Shown here piece after piece: positions 1 through 8,079 of a stretch of DNA of 64,000 nt. Each line of letters starts with the position of its first letter. The first letter of the stretch is position 1. The DNA is from Deltaproteobacteria bacterium (GTDB taxonomy: Bacteria; Desulfobacterota; Binatia; UBA9968; JAJDTQ01). The stretch is from positions 186,001 through 250,000 of the forward strand of contig JAPPNF010000167.1 of assembly GCA_028818755.1 (NCBI GenBank). Reading direction: 5' to 3'. Made by a program: the position numbers and the translations under genes. The notes below the pieces were generated by a model that was not told the DNA's origin, ran no database searches, and saw only the letters and a program-made list of their open reading frames with translations.

Positions 1-120
1 CTGCGCGGCCAGGGCAGCCAGTCCTTCGGCGTCTACCTCCAGGAGGCCGGAGGAATAGCACGTCTCCCGGCCGAGGCGGATTTCGTTTACGCGGTATTCT
101 GCGAGTTCGAGTCCGGTCAT
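1..120 (-). CDS. Glycine/sarcosine/betaine reductase component B-like protein, N-terminal fragment
   Basis: This is the first 40 codons of a leftward gene cut by the window edge. It starts at the ATG complementary to 118-120, 7 bp after the stop of the upstream SDR gene, so the two are probably co-transcribed and translationally coupled. The peptide starts MTGLELAEYRVNEIRLGR and continues with a GLLEVDAEGL stretch. This resembles the N-terminus of the component B (GrdE-like) family: L-x-L, then Y-x-V-x-x-I-x-x-G, then a G-x-L-x-V/I-D segment. Homologues of this family occur outside Stickland fermenters, so no selenoprotein role can be inferred. The catalytic part lies outside the window. The family call rests on a short stretch and is moderate. 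Confidence 0.5.
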   Translation of the reverse strand, partial: MTGLELAEYRVNEIRLGRETCYSSGLLEVDAEGLAALAAQ

Positions 121-127
121 TCCCGCG

Positions 128-886
128 TCAGTGCATGTGCTGGCCGCCGTCGACGCTGATGGACTGGCCGGTGATGAAGTCGCTGTCGTCGGAGGACAGG
201 AAGATGACGGTGCCCACCAGGTCGTCCGGGTACTGGTCGCGCTGGAATGCGCGGCTCTTGCGCCGGTTCTCCAGTTGCTGGGGGGTGGTGACGCCGTCCT
301 GGTTGTCGCTCGATATGGTGAGGCCGGGCATGATGGCGTTGACGCTGATCCCGTCGGGGCCGATCTCCCGCGCCAGCGCGCGGGTGAATCCCAGCACGCC
401 GGCCTTGGAGGTGACGTAGTGCAGGAACATCGGCGTGCCGCCCAGGATCGTGCCCGAGGAGATGTTGATGATCTTGCCCTTGCCCTGCTCCTTCATGGCC
501 GGATAGACCGCCTGCACGCACAGGTGCAGGCCCTTGACGTTCACCCCCATGACCCGGTCCCACTCGTCCTCGCCGATCTCCATGAAGGACTTCTTGGTGA
601 GCGCCGTGTACAGGGCCGCGTTGTTCACCAGGACGTCGATGCGGCCGTAGGCCTTCAGCACCGCGTCCGCCATCTCGCGGGTCTTCTCCGGGGATGCCAC
701 GTCCACCGCCACGGGGATGGCGTCGCCGCCGTCCTTCTTGATCTCCTCCGCCACCTGGCTGGCGGCCTCCACCTGGATGTCGGCCACGGCCACCTTGGCG
801 CCTTCCCGCGCCAGCCCCTTGGAGTAGGCGCGGCCGATGCCGACGCCGCCGCCCGTTACGATCGCGACCTTACCGTCCAAACGCAT
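128..886 (-). CDS. Short-chain dehydrogenase/reductase (SDR)
   Basis: A 252-residue classical SDR oxidoreductase. It has the N-terminal cofactor motif TGGGVGIG in MRLDGKVAIVTGG, the NNA segment, the catalytic Ser in NISSG and an intact YVTSK (YxxxK) motif, followed by the usual PG and C-terminal DGG. The start at 886 is chosen over an upstream in-frame ATG because AGGAGG lies about 7 bases before it. The substrate cannot be told from sequence. It precedes the glycine-reductase-B-like gene by 7 bp and follows, across a repeat-filled gap, an amidohydrolase and a TTT receptor on the same strand, so a catabolic role is likely. Confidence 0.9.
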   Translation of the reverse strand: MRLDGKVAIVTGGGVGIGRAYSKGLAREGAKVAVADIQVEAASQVAEEIKKDGGDAIPVAVDVASPEKTREMADAVLKAYGRIDVLVNNAALYTALTKKSFMEIGEDEWDRVMGVNVKGLHLCVQAVYPAMKEQGKGKIINISSGTILGGTPMFLHYVTSKAGVLGFTRALAREIGPDGISVNAIMPGLTISSDNQDGVTTPQQLENRRKSRAFQRDQYPDDLVGTVIFLSSDDSDFITGQSISVDGGQHMH

Positions 887-920
887 GGTTGAATCCTCCT
901 TTGCTGACAGCCTCTCCAAC

Positions 921-1103
921 GCCCTTCGACTTCGCTTCGCTACGCTCGGGGCGAACGGTTGTTTGCAGTCCGCTTCGCTAAGCCTGTCCTGAGCCCTTCG
1001 ACAAGCTCAGGACAGGCCTGTCGAAGGGCTCAGGGCGAATGGTTGCGGGGAGTCTCTCTCCGTTCGTCCTGAGCGTAGCGAAGCGAAGTCGAAGGATGAA
1101 CGC
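921..1103. repeat. Composite palindromic interspersed repeat, copy 1
   Basis: This fills most of the 226 bp gap between the SDR and the amidohydrolase. A forward copy of a TTCGCTTCGCTACGCTC core (921-958, ending GGCGAACGG) faces a reverse copy (about 1061-1103). Between them is a perfect 13 bp hairpin: GCCTGTCCTGAGC at 983-995 pairs with GCTCAGGACAGGC at 1006-1018. Related copies lie at 3774-3869 and 40947-40986. The arrangement is REP/BIME-like. It could act as a transcript-end or mRNA-stabilising structure, but no U-run follows. No coding potential is evident. Confidence 0.85.
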
Positions 1104-1112
1104 AAACTCTCC

Positions 1113-2033
1113 CTAAAGCAGATACAACTCCACTGCCGTCTTCCACAGCACCTGCTCCACGTCCTCCTCCGAGATGCCGGACTCCCGCACGACCTTGAGC
1201 CGTGCCGGGTAAAGCGGCTCCGGCACCTCGATGCACCTCCACGTCGGCGACCAGTCGGTGCCGAACATGATGCGATTGGCGCCGATGGTCTCCACCGCCC
1301 GGCACAGGTGCTCTGCGGTGGTGGAGGTCGTATCGAAATACACGTTGGGGTTGCGCATGGCAACGATCAGCGCCGACTCGAAGTAGTGCTGGATGGCGCG
1401 CCCCATCTTGGTGAGGACGATAGGGACCTCGGGATAGCGCCCGGCGATCTCGTCCACGTAGATGGGGTCGGCGTAGTACATGCGACCGGGAAACTGGGTC
1501 CAGCCGGTGGCGATCAGCAGCGGCACCCGGTAGTCCGCCAGGGTCTCCATGACGGGGCGGAGGTCGTCCGCGATCTTCACCGGGTGGGTCTCGGTGGTGA
1601 AGGGGCCGCCGTGGGATTCGCCGATGCCCTTGAAGCCCAGCCGCTCGATGCGGTCCGCGATCTGCTCCGGCGCGGCCTCGCGGAGCGCCGGCGCGTTCTC
1701 CCAGACGCCGTTGCCCGAGTAGTCCTCGCCCAGGCTCGCCAGCCCGTAGAGCCGGTCCGGATATCGTGCCACCGCCGCCGCGGTCTTCTCGTCCTTCTCG
1801 TCGGGGCTGTCGCAGCTCCCGGTGGTCATGATCAGCGCCTTGTCCACGCCGTACCGGTCCATGTCGGCGATCAGTTCGTCCACGTAGTCCACCAGCGGCT
1901 CGGTGTCCCGGGCCCGGTACAGCTTGGGATGGTTGCGGCGGAAGCCTATGAGGTCCGGGACGCTGCGGATCTTGTCGCGCAGGTCCCGGTAGGAGGGCGG
2001 ACCGAAGGGATGGCAATGGACCTCGACGATCAT
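1113..2033 (-). CDS. Amidohydrolase family 2 (ACMSD-like metal-dependent hydrolase)
   Basis: A 306-residue TIM-barrel amidohydrolase. The N-terminal metal motif H-x-H is in VEVHCHPFG, and the C-terminal metal-binding Asp is in FGTDWSP, as expected for the Amidohydro_2/ACMSD branch. This branch holds decarboxylases and hydrolases of aromatic or dicarboxylic acids; the substrate is unknown here. The gene starts 40 bp after the stop of the TctC receptor on the same strand, which suggests it processes whatever the receptor system takes up. No signal peptide is seen, so it is cytoplasmic. Confidence 0.85.
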   Translation of the reverse strand: MIVEVHCHPFGPPSYRDLRDKIRSVPDLIGFRRNHPKLYRARDTEPLVDYVDELIADMDRYGVDKALIMTTGSCDSPDEKDEKTAAAVARYPDRLYGLASLGEDYSGNGVWENAPALREAAPEQIADRIERLGFKGIGESHGGPFTTETHPVKIADDLRPVMETLADYRVPLLIATGWTQFPGRMYYADPIYVDEIAGRYPEVPIVLTKMGRAIQHYFESALIVAMRNPNVYFDTTSTTAEHLCRAVETIGANRIMFGTDWSPTWRCIEVPEPLYPARLKVVRESGISEEDVEQVLWKTAVELYLL

Positions 2034-2073
2034 GCGCGCCCTTCGCCGTCCGCCCGCCCCGGCCGTGCGGCGG

Positions 2074-3117
2074 TCACTGTTTCGGCACCAGGATGCTCCT
2101 CAACCTGGCCATCAGCTCGGCGTCGAGCTGGAAGAACTCGTTGACCGCCTCGGCGACCCGCGGGCCGGAAATGGGGTTGATGATGAGCCTGGACTTCTTC
2201 GCCTCGGCCAGCAGTTGCGGGTCCTTGAAGGTGTCGGCGAAGGCCTTGCGCAGGAGTTCCACGCGGTCTTTCGGCGTGCCGGGCGGCAGCGAGAAGGCCC
2301 GCAGGATCTCGTGGGCGTTGCGACCCACCACGCCCGCCAGCTGCCGCTGCGCGTCGTTCTTGGCGTATTCCAGGAGGTTCGGGACGTTGGGGAAACTGGG
2401 GTGTCTTCCGACGCCCACCTGGATCACGAAGTTCAGCTCTCCCGCGGGGATCTGCTTCGGCCAGTACGAGAAGATGACGTCGGGGCTCCAGCAGCCGCCC
2501 ATGACCTCCCGCTTCTCGATGGCAAGCCGGATCCTGGCGGCGCCGCCGTAACCCTCGATCAGTTGGAGGGGAACCCCCGTTATGTTTACCAGCAGTCTGG
2601 GAATGTCCGAGATGGAGCTGCCCGGTCCCATACCGCCGAGCTTGAGCGGCTTCTTGGCGGCGAGCCATTCGTCCATGTTGGTGATGCCGCTGTCCTTGGC
2701 CACGATGCACGCCGTGTAGCTCGGCTTGGGGACGGTGATCCAATTGAACTTCCGCGCATCGAACTTGACCCGCTTGTTCCCCAGCACCTGCTGCAGCACC
2801 AGGGTCCCCACCCAGTGGCCGATGGTCAGGCCGTCCGGCTTGGCCTTGTTGTACATGTAGTTGGCGGCGATGAGGTTGCCGGCCCCGGTCATGCTGGTCA
2901 CCAGGGTCCTGGGAGTGCCCGGAATGTGCTTGGGGAGGTGCCGGGCCACCAGCCGTGCGTAGGTATCGAAGCCCCCGCCAGGAGCCGAGCCCACGATGAT
3001 GCGGATGGTCTTGCCCTTGTAGAAATCAGCGGCCGAAGCCGCGGTGGCGGTCATGCAGACGAAAACAATGCCCAAGGCAAAGGCGATTCGGAGCACGGAA
3101 ACACGATTCGGTCGCAT
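2074..3117 (-). CDS. TTT-type solute receptor (TctC/Bug family), copy 1
   Basis: A 347-residue periplasmic receptor of the tripartite tricarboxylate transporter family. A Sec signal peptide (hydrophobic stretch ending ATAASA) is followed by the family segment DFYKGKTIRIIVG and the ligand-loop region APGGGFDTYARL. The start at 3117 is chosen because AGGAGG precedes it by about 7 bases; an upstream in-frame start would add 25 non-signal residues. No TctA/TctB permease is next to it; the only one in the window is at 24.7 kb. It is probably an orphan Bug-type receptor that feeds a shared permease. It lies between an aldolase and an amidohydrolase gene. Confidence 0.9.
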   Translation of the reverse strand: MRPNRVSVLRIAFALGIVFVCMTATAASAADFYKGKTIRIIVGSAPGGGFDTYARLVARHLPKHIPGTPRTLVTSMTGAGNLIAANYMYNKAKPDGLTIGHWVGTLVLQQVLGNKRVKFDARKFNWITVPKPSYTACIVAKDSGITNMDEWLAAKKPLKLGGMGPGSSISDIPRLLVNITGVPLQLIEGYGGAARIRLAIEKREVMGGCWSPDVIFSYWPKQIPAGELNFVIQVGVGRHPSFPNVPNLLEYAKNDAQRQLAGVVGRNAHEILRAFSLPPGTPKDRVELLRKAFADTFKDPQLLAEAKKSRLIINPISGPRVAEAVNEFFQLDAELMARLRSILVPKQ

Positions 3118-3157
3118 GGTCTTTCCTCCTGTGTAACGCAACGGCGTCGGCCTGCTT

Positions 3158-3739
3158 TCAGGCCGGAGATTTCGGTTCGTCAGGCATGACAAGCCGGCAG
3201 TGGACGGCTTCCGCCAAGAGGTCGGTGATCAGGAACGCTTCCCGGAGGTCGCCTCCACGGGCGACCGTGCCGTGGTCCCGCAGGATCACCACCGGGTGAT
3301 GGCACAACAGTTCGGCCACCGGTGCGGGGTCCGCGACCGTCGGGCCGTCGTGTGGAATCACCGGCACCCGGCCCAGACTATACTCCTCTTCGAAGCTCAA
3401 CGGTACGAATTCGTCGCGGCCGCGACAATAGGCGATGATCTCCGCCGGATGCACGTGGACCACCGCGCGGGCGTCCGTGGCCGCGTATACCGCCAGGTGG
3501 AGCGGGGTTTCGCTGGAAGGGCGCTGCTTCGGATTCACCGCTTTTCCCCGGGCGTCGATCTCGACGACATCCCTCGCGCCCAGGAAACCCAGCGCCGCGT
3601 GCTGTCCGGTGATCAGGTAACGGCTCCGGCCGTAGCGGCAACTGAGGTTGCCGCCCCAACCGCTCACCAGACGGCGCTCGAACAGCCTCTCGCCCCATCG
3701 AACGATCTCGGCACGCGATCCTTTCGAACGTTCCGCCAT
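3158..3739 (-). CDS. Class II aldolase/adducin family protein
   Basis: A 193-residue protein of the L-fuculose-phosphate aldolase fold, which cleaves or epimerises sugar phosphates or related hydroxy acids using Zn. It contains the catalytic Glu segment PSSETPLH, the Zn-binding HVHP pair and the third Zn His in RDHGTVARG, so the active site looks intact. Length is slightly below the usual 200-230. It is the first gene of the leftward run aldolase-TctC-amidohydrolase, with 40 bp to the TctC start. Substrate is unassigned. Confidence 0.85.
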   Translation of the reverse strand: MAERSKGSRAEIVRWGERLFERRLVSGWGGNLSCRYGRSRYLITGQHAALGFLGARDVVEIDARGKAVNPKQRPSSETPLHLAVYAATDARAVVHVHPAEIIAYCRGRDEFVPLSFEEEYSLGRVPVIPHDGPTVADPAPVAELLCHHPVVILRDHGTVARGGDLREAFLITDLLAEAVHCRLVMPDEPKSPA

Positions 3740-3773
3740 ACCATCTCAGTCCTGTCTGACAGCCTTGTACGGC

Positions 3774-3869
3774 GCCCTTCGACTTCGCCCCGCTGGCGCG
3801 GGGCTACGCTCAGGGCGAACGGGAGCCGAAACCGTTCGCCCTGAGCGTAGCGAAGCGAAGTCGAAGGGC
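3774..3869. repeat. Composite palindromic interspersed repeat, copy 2
   Basis: Two inverted copies of the same core seen at 921-1103. The forward one (3774-3821) carries an extra small hairpin, GCCCCGC with GCGGGGC, inside the core. The reverse one (3832-3869) is the canonical form. Both this site and copy 1 are preceded by a short CTGACAGCCT sequence (about 3757-3766 and 904-913), so the shared unit is longer than the palindrome. It occupies the gap between the aldolase and nucleoside phosphorylase genes. Confidence 0.85.
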
Positions 3870-3937
3870 GCTGTCTTGCTCGGCAATTGATCAGAGTCTC
3901 CCTAATACGAAAACCGCCGTTCGCCAAGCACGCTGCC

Positions 3938-4672
3938 TCACAGCCACTCCACCGCCTTGACGGCGATCTCCAGCATCTGCTCCTCGGCCCGCAGGAACGA
4001 CGGATCGCGGAATCCCAGCCTGCCCGTCACGCATTCGTCCGAGACCGCCAGGATCGCGCCGGCCCTGGCATTCCGGACCTGGGCCACGGTCAGAAACGCG
4101 GAGGTGACCATGTCGATGGCGGCGATTCCCTGGCGCTCCAGGTCGGCCAGCAGCTCCGGGGTCTCCCGGAACAGCGCGTCGGTGGTGAATACCCGGCCGT
4201 GGTGCACCGGAACCCCGAGGCTTTCCGCCGCCTGCGTCAGAGCTTCCACAACCCGCGGGTGGGGGAGGGTGGCGAAGTCTTCCGGGACGTAGCGGGGGCT
4301 GGCGCCGTCGCCGCGGACCGCGCCGGTGGCGATGACGATGTCGCCGAGCTTCACCGCCTCCTGGAGCGAGCCGCAGCTCCCCACCCGCACCAGGGTCTCC
4401 ACGCCCCCGGCGCACAGCAGTTCGGTGGTGATGGCCGCCTCCGCGGAGTAGCGCCCGCCGTTGCCCACGGTGACGCGGCGGGGACCCAGCGAGCCCGTGT
4501 ACATCTCGTGGTCTTTCGAGGCGAGGGCCTTCCGAGGCGCCTCCAGCGCGCCCCGCAGCTTCGCGGCCCGGTCCCGGGGGCCGGGAACCAGCGCGATCCT
4601 GCCGAGACAACCGGGCTTGAAACCCAGCCGGGACAGCATCTTCTCGGCGGTGATGTGGGGCTCGTTCCTCAT
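3938..4672 (-). CDS. Nucleoside phosphorylase family (Udp/DeoD-like)
   Basis: A 244-residue phosphorylase-fold protein. It has the family blocks VPGPRDRA, the phosphate-site RVGSCGSLQ, GDIVIATGAVRGDGAS as in uridine phosphorylase, and SDE near residues 211-213. Such enzymes cleave nucleosides with phosphate to a base and ribose-1-phosphate. Oddity: the usual ribose-binding E-M-E is D187-M-V189, so the Glu that holds the ribose hydroxyls is missing. Its ATG overlaps the stop of the helicase-nuclease gene by 4 bp, so it is the last gene of an addB-addA operon. Substrate and activity are uncertain. Confidence 0.8.
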   Translation of the reverse strand: MRNEPHITAEKMLSRLGFKPGCLGRIALVPGPRDRAAKLRGALEAPRKALASKDHEMYTGSLGPRRVTVGNGGRYSAEAAITTELLCAGGVETLVRVGSCGSLQEAVKLGDIVIATGAVRGDGASPRYVPEDFATLPHPRVVEALTQAAESLGVPVHHGRVFTTDALFRETPELLADLERQGIAAIDMVTSAFLTVAQVRNARAGAILAVSDECVTGRLGFRDPSFLRAEEQMLEIAVKAVEWL

Positions 4673-7600
4673 GGCTCCATGCCGGCAATCTCGGGGGGCA
4701 CTTCCACACCGCGGCCGAGCCGCAACAGCAGCAGCTTGAACCCGGCCACGTCCCGGCCGAGGGTGCGCCGCACGGCCTCGGTGTAGATCCGCGCTTGGTG
4801 GCGGTAGTCATGCATGACTCCGTCGATGTCGTCGTCGGCCACCTGGTCGGTCTTGTAGTCGGCCACGTACAGTTGTCCGTCCCGCTCGTAGACCACGTCG
4901 ATGACGCCTTCCATGACCGCGCCGTCGTCCCACGGCAGCACGAACGGAATCTCCCGGCCAAGGATCCGGGCGTCCTTCAGTTCCTCGTACACTGGGGAAC
5001 CCGCCAGGGCCGCCCACATAGCCTTGAGCTCCCGCAACACCGCCTCCCTTTGCGCCGGCGGCAGCTCGGGTATGTGGCGGGCGACGGCGTCATCGAGGTC
5101 TTCCTCGATCCGGCGGGTCTGGAAATCCCAGTGCTCGAGCACCGCGTGGGCCAGCCTTCCCAGCTCGAGCGCGGTGTCGCGATCGAGGCCGGTGGGGCGA
5201 ATAGGCGTCTCGGCCGCCTCGCCGGCGCCCTTGAGCCGCGTGGGGCTGAGGAAGAGCGGGGTTTGGCGGCGGGTGTCGTGCTCCTCCCGGCGCCGGCGCC
5301 ACAGGTCCTCGTACCATGACCAGTCGGCGGTGTCCGGTAGCGGCGGTGCGTGGCGTTTGCCGTGTTCGTCCGCCCCCGGCAACTCCGTCACAACCTCTAC
5401 CGCCATCGCGCCGGCGCCACATGCCACTTCCGACGGGGCCGCGTGCAGCAGGTCGTGGCCGGTGGCGTCTTCGATCAGGGAGACCATGCTGTCCCCGGCC
5501 GGTCCTCGATCGGCAAAGGACACGACCAGTTGCTCACGGGGCCGGGTTATGGCCACGTACAGCAGGCGGCGCTGCTCGTGCGCATCACGTTGGCGCCGCT
5601 TGGCCTGCAGGAAGACCCCTGGCAGACTCCAGAGGTCGTCCATGTGGATTCCCGTGAGACCGGTGGCCCAATCATGCGAGACTTCCACCGTCGAGGGCGG
5701 TCGTCTGTTGACCCCGCCCAGCGCGTCCGGCAGCACCACCACGGGGAACTCCAGGCCCTTGGCCCGGTGAATGCTCATGATTCGCACGGCGTCCAGGGTC
5801 TCTTCTTCCAGCGCGTTCTCGGATTCGTCCTCGCGTTCCCGCACCCGCCGCTCCAACTCGGCCACCACGTCCTTGAGGGTCCCGCTCCCTCCGGCGCCCG
5901 CCTCCTGCGCCACCAAGCGCACTTTCTCGAGGTTGGCGACGGCCTGTTGGCCCGAGCTTCTGCCCGCCGCCAGCACCGACAGTGGCAGTTCCTTGAACAC
6001 CCGCTCCACCGCTGTTCCCGCTTCCAGGAAACGCAACTCGCGGTGCAGCCGGAGGAGACGCTGGTACAGGTCCAGCACGGTCCCCGGGAGGTCCACCCAC
6101 CGGGAACTCGAGGCCCGCCGGTAGTCCAGCAGGTTGCGCTGGCTGAGAGCGAAGATCTCGGCATCGTCGCATCCGCCCACGGGTGAGCGCAGGACACCCA
6201 CCAGGGCCAGCCGGTCGTAGGGGTTGTCGATGGCCCGGAGCAGGTTGATGGCGTCCACGACTTCCTGGGCGGCATAGAAATCCCGCTCGCCTTCCACCAC
6301 GTAACCGACGTCGTGCCGGCGCAGCGCTTCCAGGTAGACCTGCACGTTGGTCAGGGCGCGCATGAGAAAGGCCACGTGGCCGGGTTCCACCGCCACCCGA
6401 CGGCCTTCGCGGTCTTGGAAGAACGTCCGGCCCAGGACCTCCTCCTTCAGCCAGCGGGCCAGCGATTCCGCCTCCAGGCGCCGCGCCTCCTCTGCCTTCA
6501 GTGTTCTGCCCGGGGAGGTCACCCGGCGTACCATTACCGGCTTTCGACCTTGTCCGGCCGGCGCTTTGCCAGGTTGGCCAAGTTCGCCGGGGGCCGGTTC
6601 CCAGGCGTCGCCGTCGAGGCCGGACTGAAGGGCGATGTACTCGGGTTGAAGGCCGGGTTCTTCCCGGATCAGGCTTTCGAAGAGCCCGTTCACCACGTCC
6701 AGAATCCGGGGATCGCTTCGGAAATTGGCGGTAAGCCGGCACTCGACTCCGTCCTGCGCCTGGAGCACCTCCTTGACGACGTTCAGATAGGCTTCCATGT
6801 CGGCACCCCGGAACCCATAGATGGATTGCTTGGGGTCCCCCACCACGAACAGCTTGCCGGGGGTGAGGCGTATATCACGCCAGTTCGCGGCTTGCCGGGA
6901 GCGCTCCTCGCACAGCCACAGCAGGATCTCGTACTGCAGCGGGTCAGTGTCCTGGAACTCGTCCACCAGGATGGCCTTGAAGCGCGCCTTCAACTCCTCC
7001 CGGATCCGCGGGTGGCCGCACAGCAGGTCTCGCGCCCGCACCAGCAGCCCGTCGAAGGAGACCCGCCCGTTGCGGGCAAATTCCTTCCGGAACTCCCGCG
7101 CGAACGGCGCCAGGAGGGCGCACACGCGGTCCACCTCGGCGGGGTCCACCCGTGCCAGCGCGGCCGCGTCTTCGAGCAGGCCTCCGGCGAGGCTGAAATC
7201 CTCCGCGGTCCATCCCTTGACCCGGGACGGTTTTCCCTCCAGGAGCTTCAACTCCGCGTCGTCGGCCGGAGCGACGCCGAAGCGGAGAGATCGTATCACC
7301 TTTTGCGCCGCCGCCAGCGCCTGCTCGATCTTGCGACGCTGCGGATGACGTGCGATCAGGTCCGTCACGGACTCGTCCATCGCCCGCAGCCAGGCCGCGA
7401 TGGGGCTGGCCGGATCCTCCGGTGAACCGGCGCGTCCGAGACCGTCCAGGTCCACGTTCTCGGCGCAAAGGGCCAGCGCAAGCTCACGCAAGCGGTCCAG
7501 CGGGAACTGGCCGAGGACCTGTTTCCATTCCGCGGTCCTGGGACTGGTGCCCGACAGCTCCTCGTCGAGCCATAGCGCCCACTCGGTGTCGAAGCGCCTT

Positions 7601-8073
7601 TTGCGGAGGGTGCCGTCGTCCTCCCGGAACTGCGGGTCCAGCCCGGTCTCCAGCGGATAGAGCCTGAGCAGCCAGGCGGCGAAGCTGTGGATGGTGCCGA
7701 TCTGGGCCCTCTCGAGTTGCTTGAGCGCCTCCTCGGCCCGCTGGCCTATGTCGTCCGCGGTCAAATGGTAGCGTTCGCGGAGGGCGTCCATCTCGCCGGG
7801 TTCGGCGCTCTCCGGCCCGACGCCACGTCCGGCGAGCACTTCCAGGCGGTCCCGCAGCCGCTCCTTCATCTCGTTGGCGGCCTTGTTGGTGAAGGTCAGG
7901 GCCACCAACTCCGTCATCTGCACCGGGTCCGGCTCGCGCATCAGCAGGTTCACGCACCGCTGCACCAGCAGGGTCGTCTTGCCGGTGCCCGCGCCCGCGG
8001 TCACCACGACGTTGCGGTCGAAGGTAGTGGTGGCCTGCGTACGCTCCAGGTCGTCCGGGGGAGAATGAGTCAT
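4669..8073 (-). CDS. addA: UvrD-family helicase-nuclease, AddA/RecB-like
   Basis: A 1134-residue superfamily 1 helicase with a C-terminal nuclease, the AddA-type subunit of a double-strand-break resection complex. Helicase motifs are visible in order: GAGTGKTT (I), ILVDEFQDTD (II), GDPKQSIYGFRGAD (III), NFRSDPRI (IV), SIHRAKGLEFPVVVLP (V) and LLYVAITRPREQL (VI). The C-terminal RecB-type nuclease has GVIDVV and VADYKTDQV (D-x-K). It starts 6 bp after the stop of the AddB-like gene and overlaps the phosphorylase gene by 4 bp, so the three form one operon. Its length is close to Bacillus AddA (about 1230). Confidence 0.92.
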   Translation of the reverse strand: MTHSPPDDLERTQATTTFDRNVVVTAGAGTGKTTLLVQRCVNLLMREPDPVQMTELVALTFTNKAANEMKERLRDRLEVLAGRGVGPESAEPGEMDALRERYHLTADDIGQRAEEALKQLERAQIGTIHSFAAWLLRLYPLETGLDPQFREDDGTLRKRRFDTEWALWLDEELSGTSPRTAEWKQVLGQFPLDRLRELALALCAENVDLDGLGRAGSPEDPASPIAAWLRAMDESVTDLIARHPQRRKIEQALAAAQKVIRSLRFGVAPADDAELKLLEGKPSRVKGWTAEDFSLAGGLLEDAAALARVDPAEVDRVCALLAPFAREFRKEFARNGRVSFDGLLVRARDLLCGHPRIREELKARFKAILVDEFQDTDPLQYEILLWLCEERSRQAANWRDIRLTPGKLFVVGDPKQSIYGFRGADMEAYLNVVKEVLQAQDGVECRLTANFRSDPRILDVVNGLFESLIREEPGLQPEYIALQSGLDGDAWEPAPGELGQPGKAPAGQGRKPVMVRRVTSPGRTLKAEEARRLEAESLARWLKEEVLGRTFFQDREGRRVAVEPGHVAFLMRALTNVQVYLEALRRHDVGYVVEGERDFYAAQEVVDAINLLRAIDNPYDRLALVGVLRSPVGGCDDAEIFALSQRNLLDYRRASSSRWVDLPGTVLDLYQRLLRLHRELRFLEAGTAVERVFKELPLSVLAAGRSSGQQAVANLEKVRLVAQEAGAGGSGTLKDVVAELERRVREREDESENALEEETLDAVRIMSIHRAKGLEFPVVVLPDALGGVNRRPPSTVEVSHDWATGLTGIHMDDLWSLPGVFLQAKRRQRDAHEQRRLLYVAITRPREQLVVSFADRGPAGDSMVSLIEDATGHDLLHAAPSEVACGAGAMAVEVVTELPGADEHGKRHAPPLPDTADWSWYEDLWRRRREEHDTRRQTPLFLSPTRLKGAGEAAETPIRPTGLDRDTALELGRLAHAVLEHWDFQTRRIEEDLDDAVARHIPELPPAQREAVLRELKAMWAALAGSPVYEELKDARILGREIPFVLPWDDGAVMEGVIDVVYERDGQLYVADYKTDQVADDDIDGVMHDYRHQARIYTEAVRRTLGRDVAGFKLLLLRLGRGVEVPPEIAGMEP

Positions 8074-8079
8074 GACGGA

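Noticed and set aside
921-3869. Paired palindromic repeats considered as CRISPR
   Set aside because: Only two or three units, inverted pairs, no regular spacers and no cas genes.
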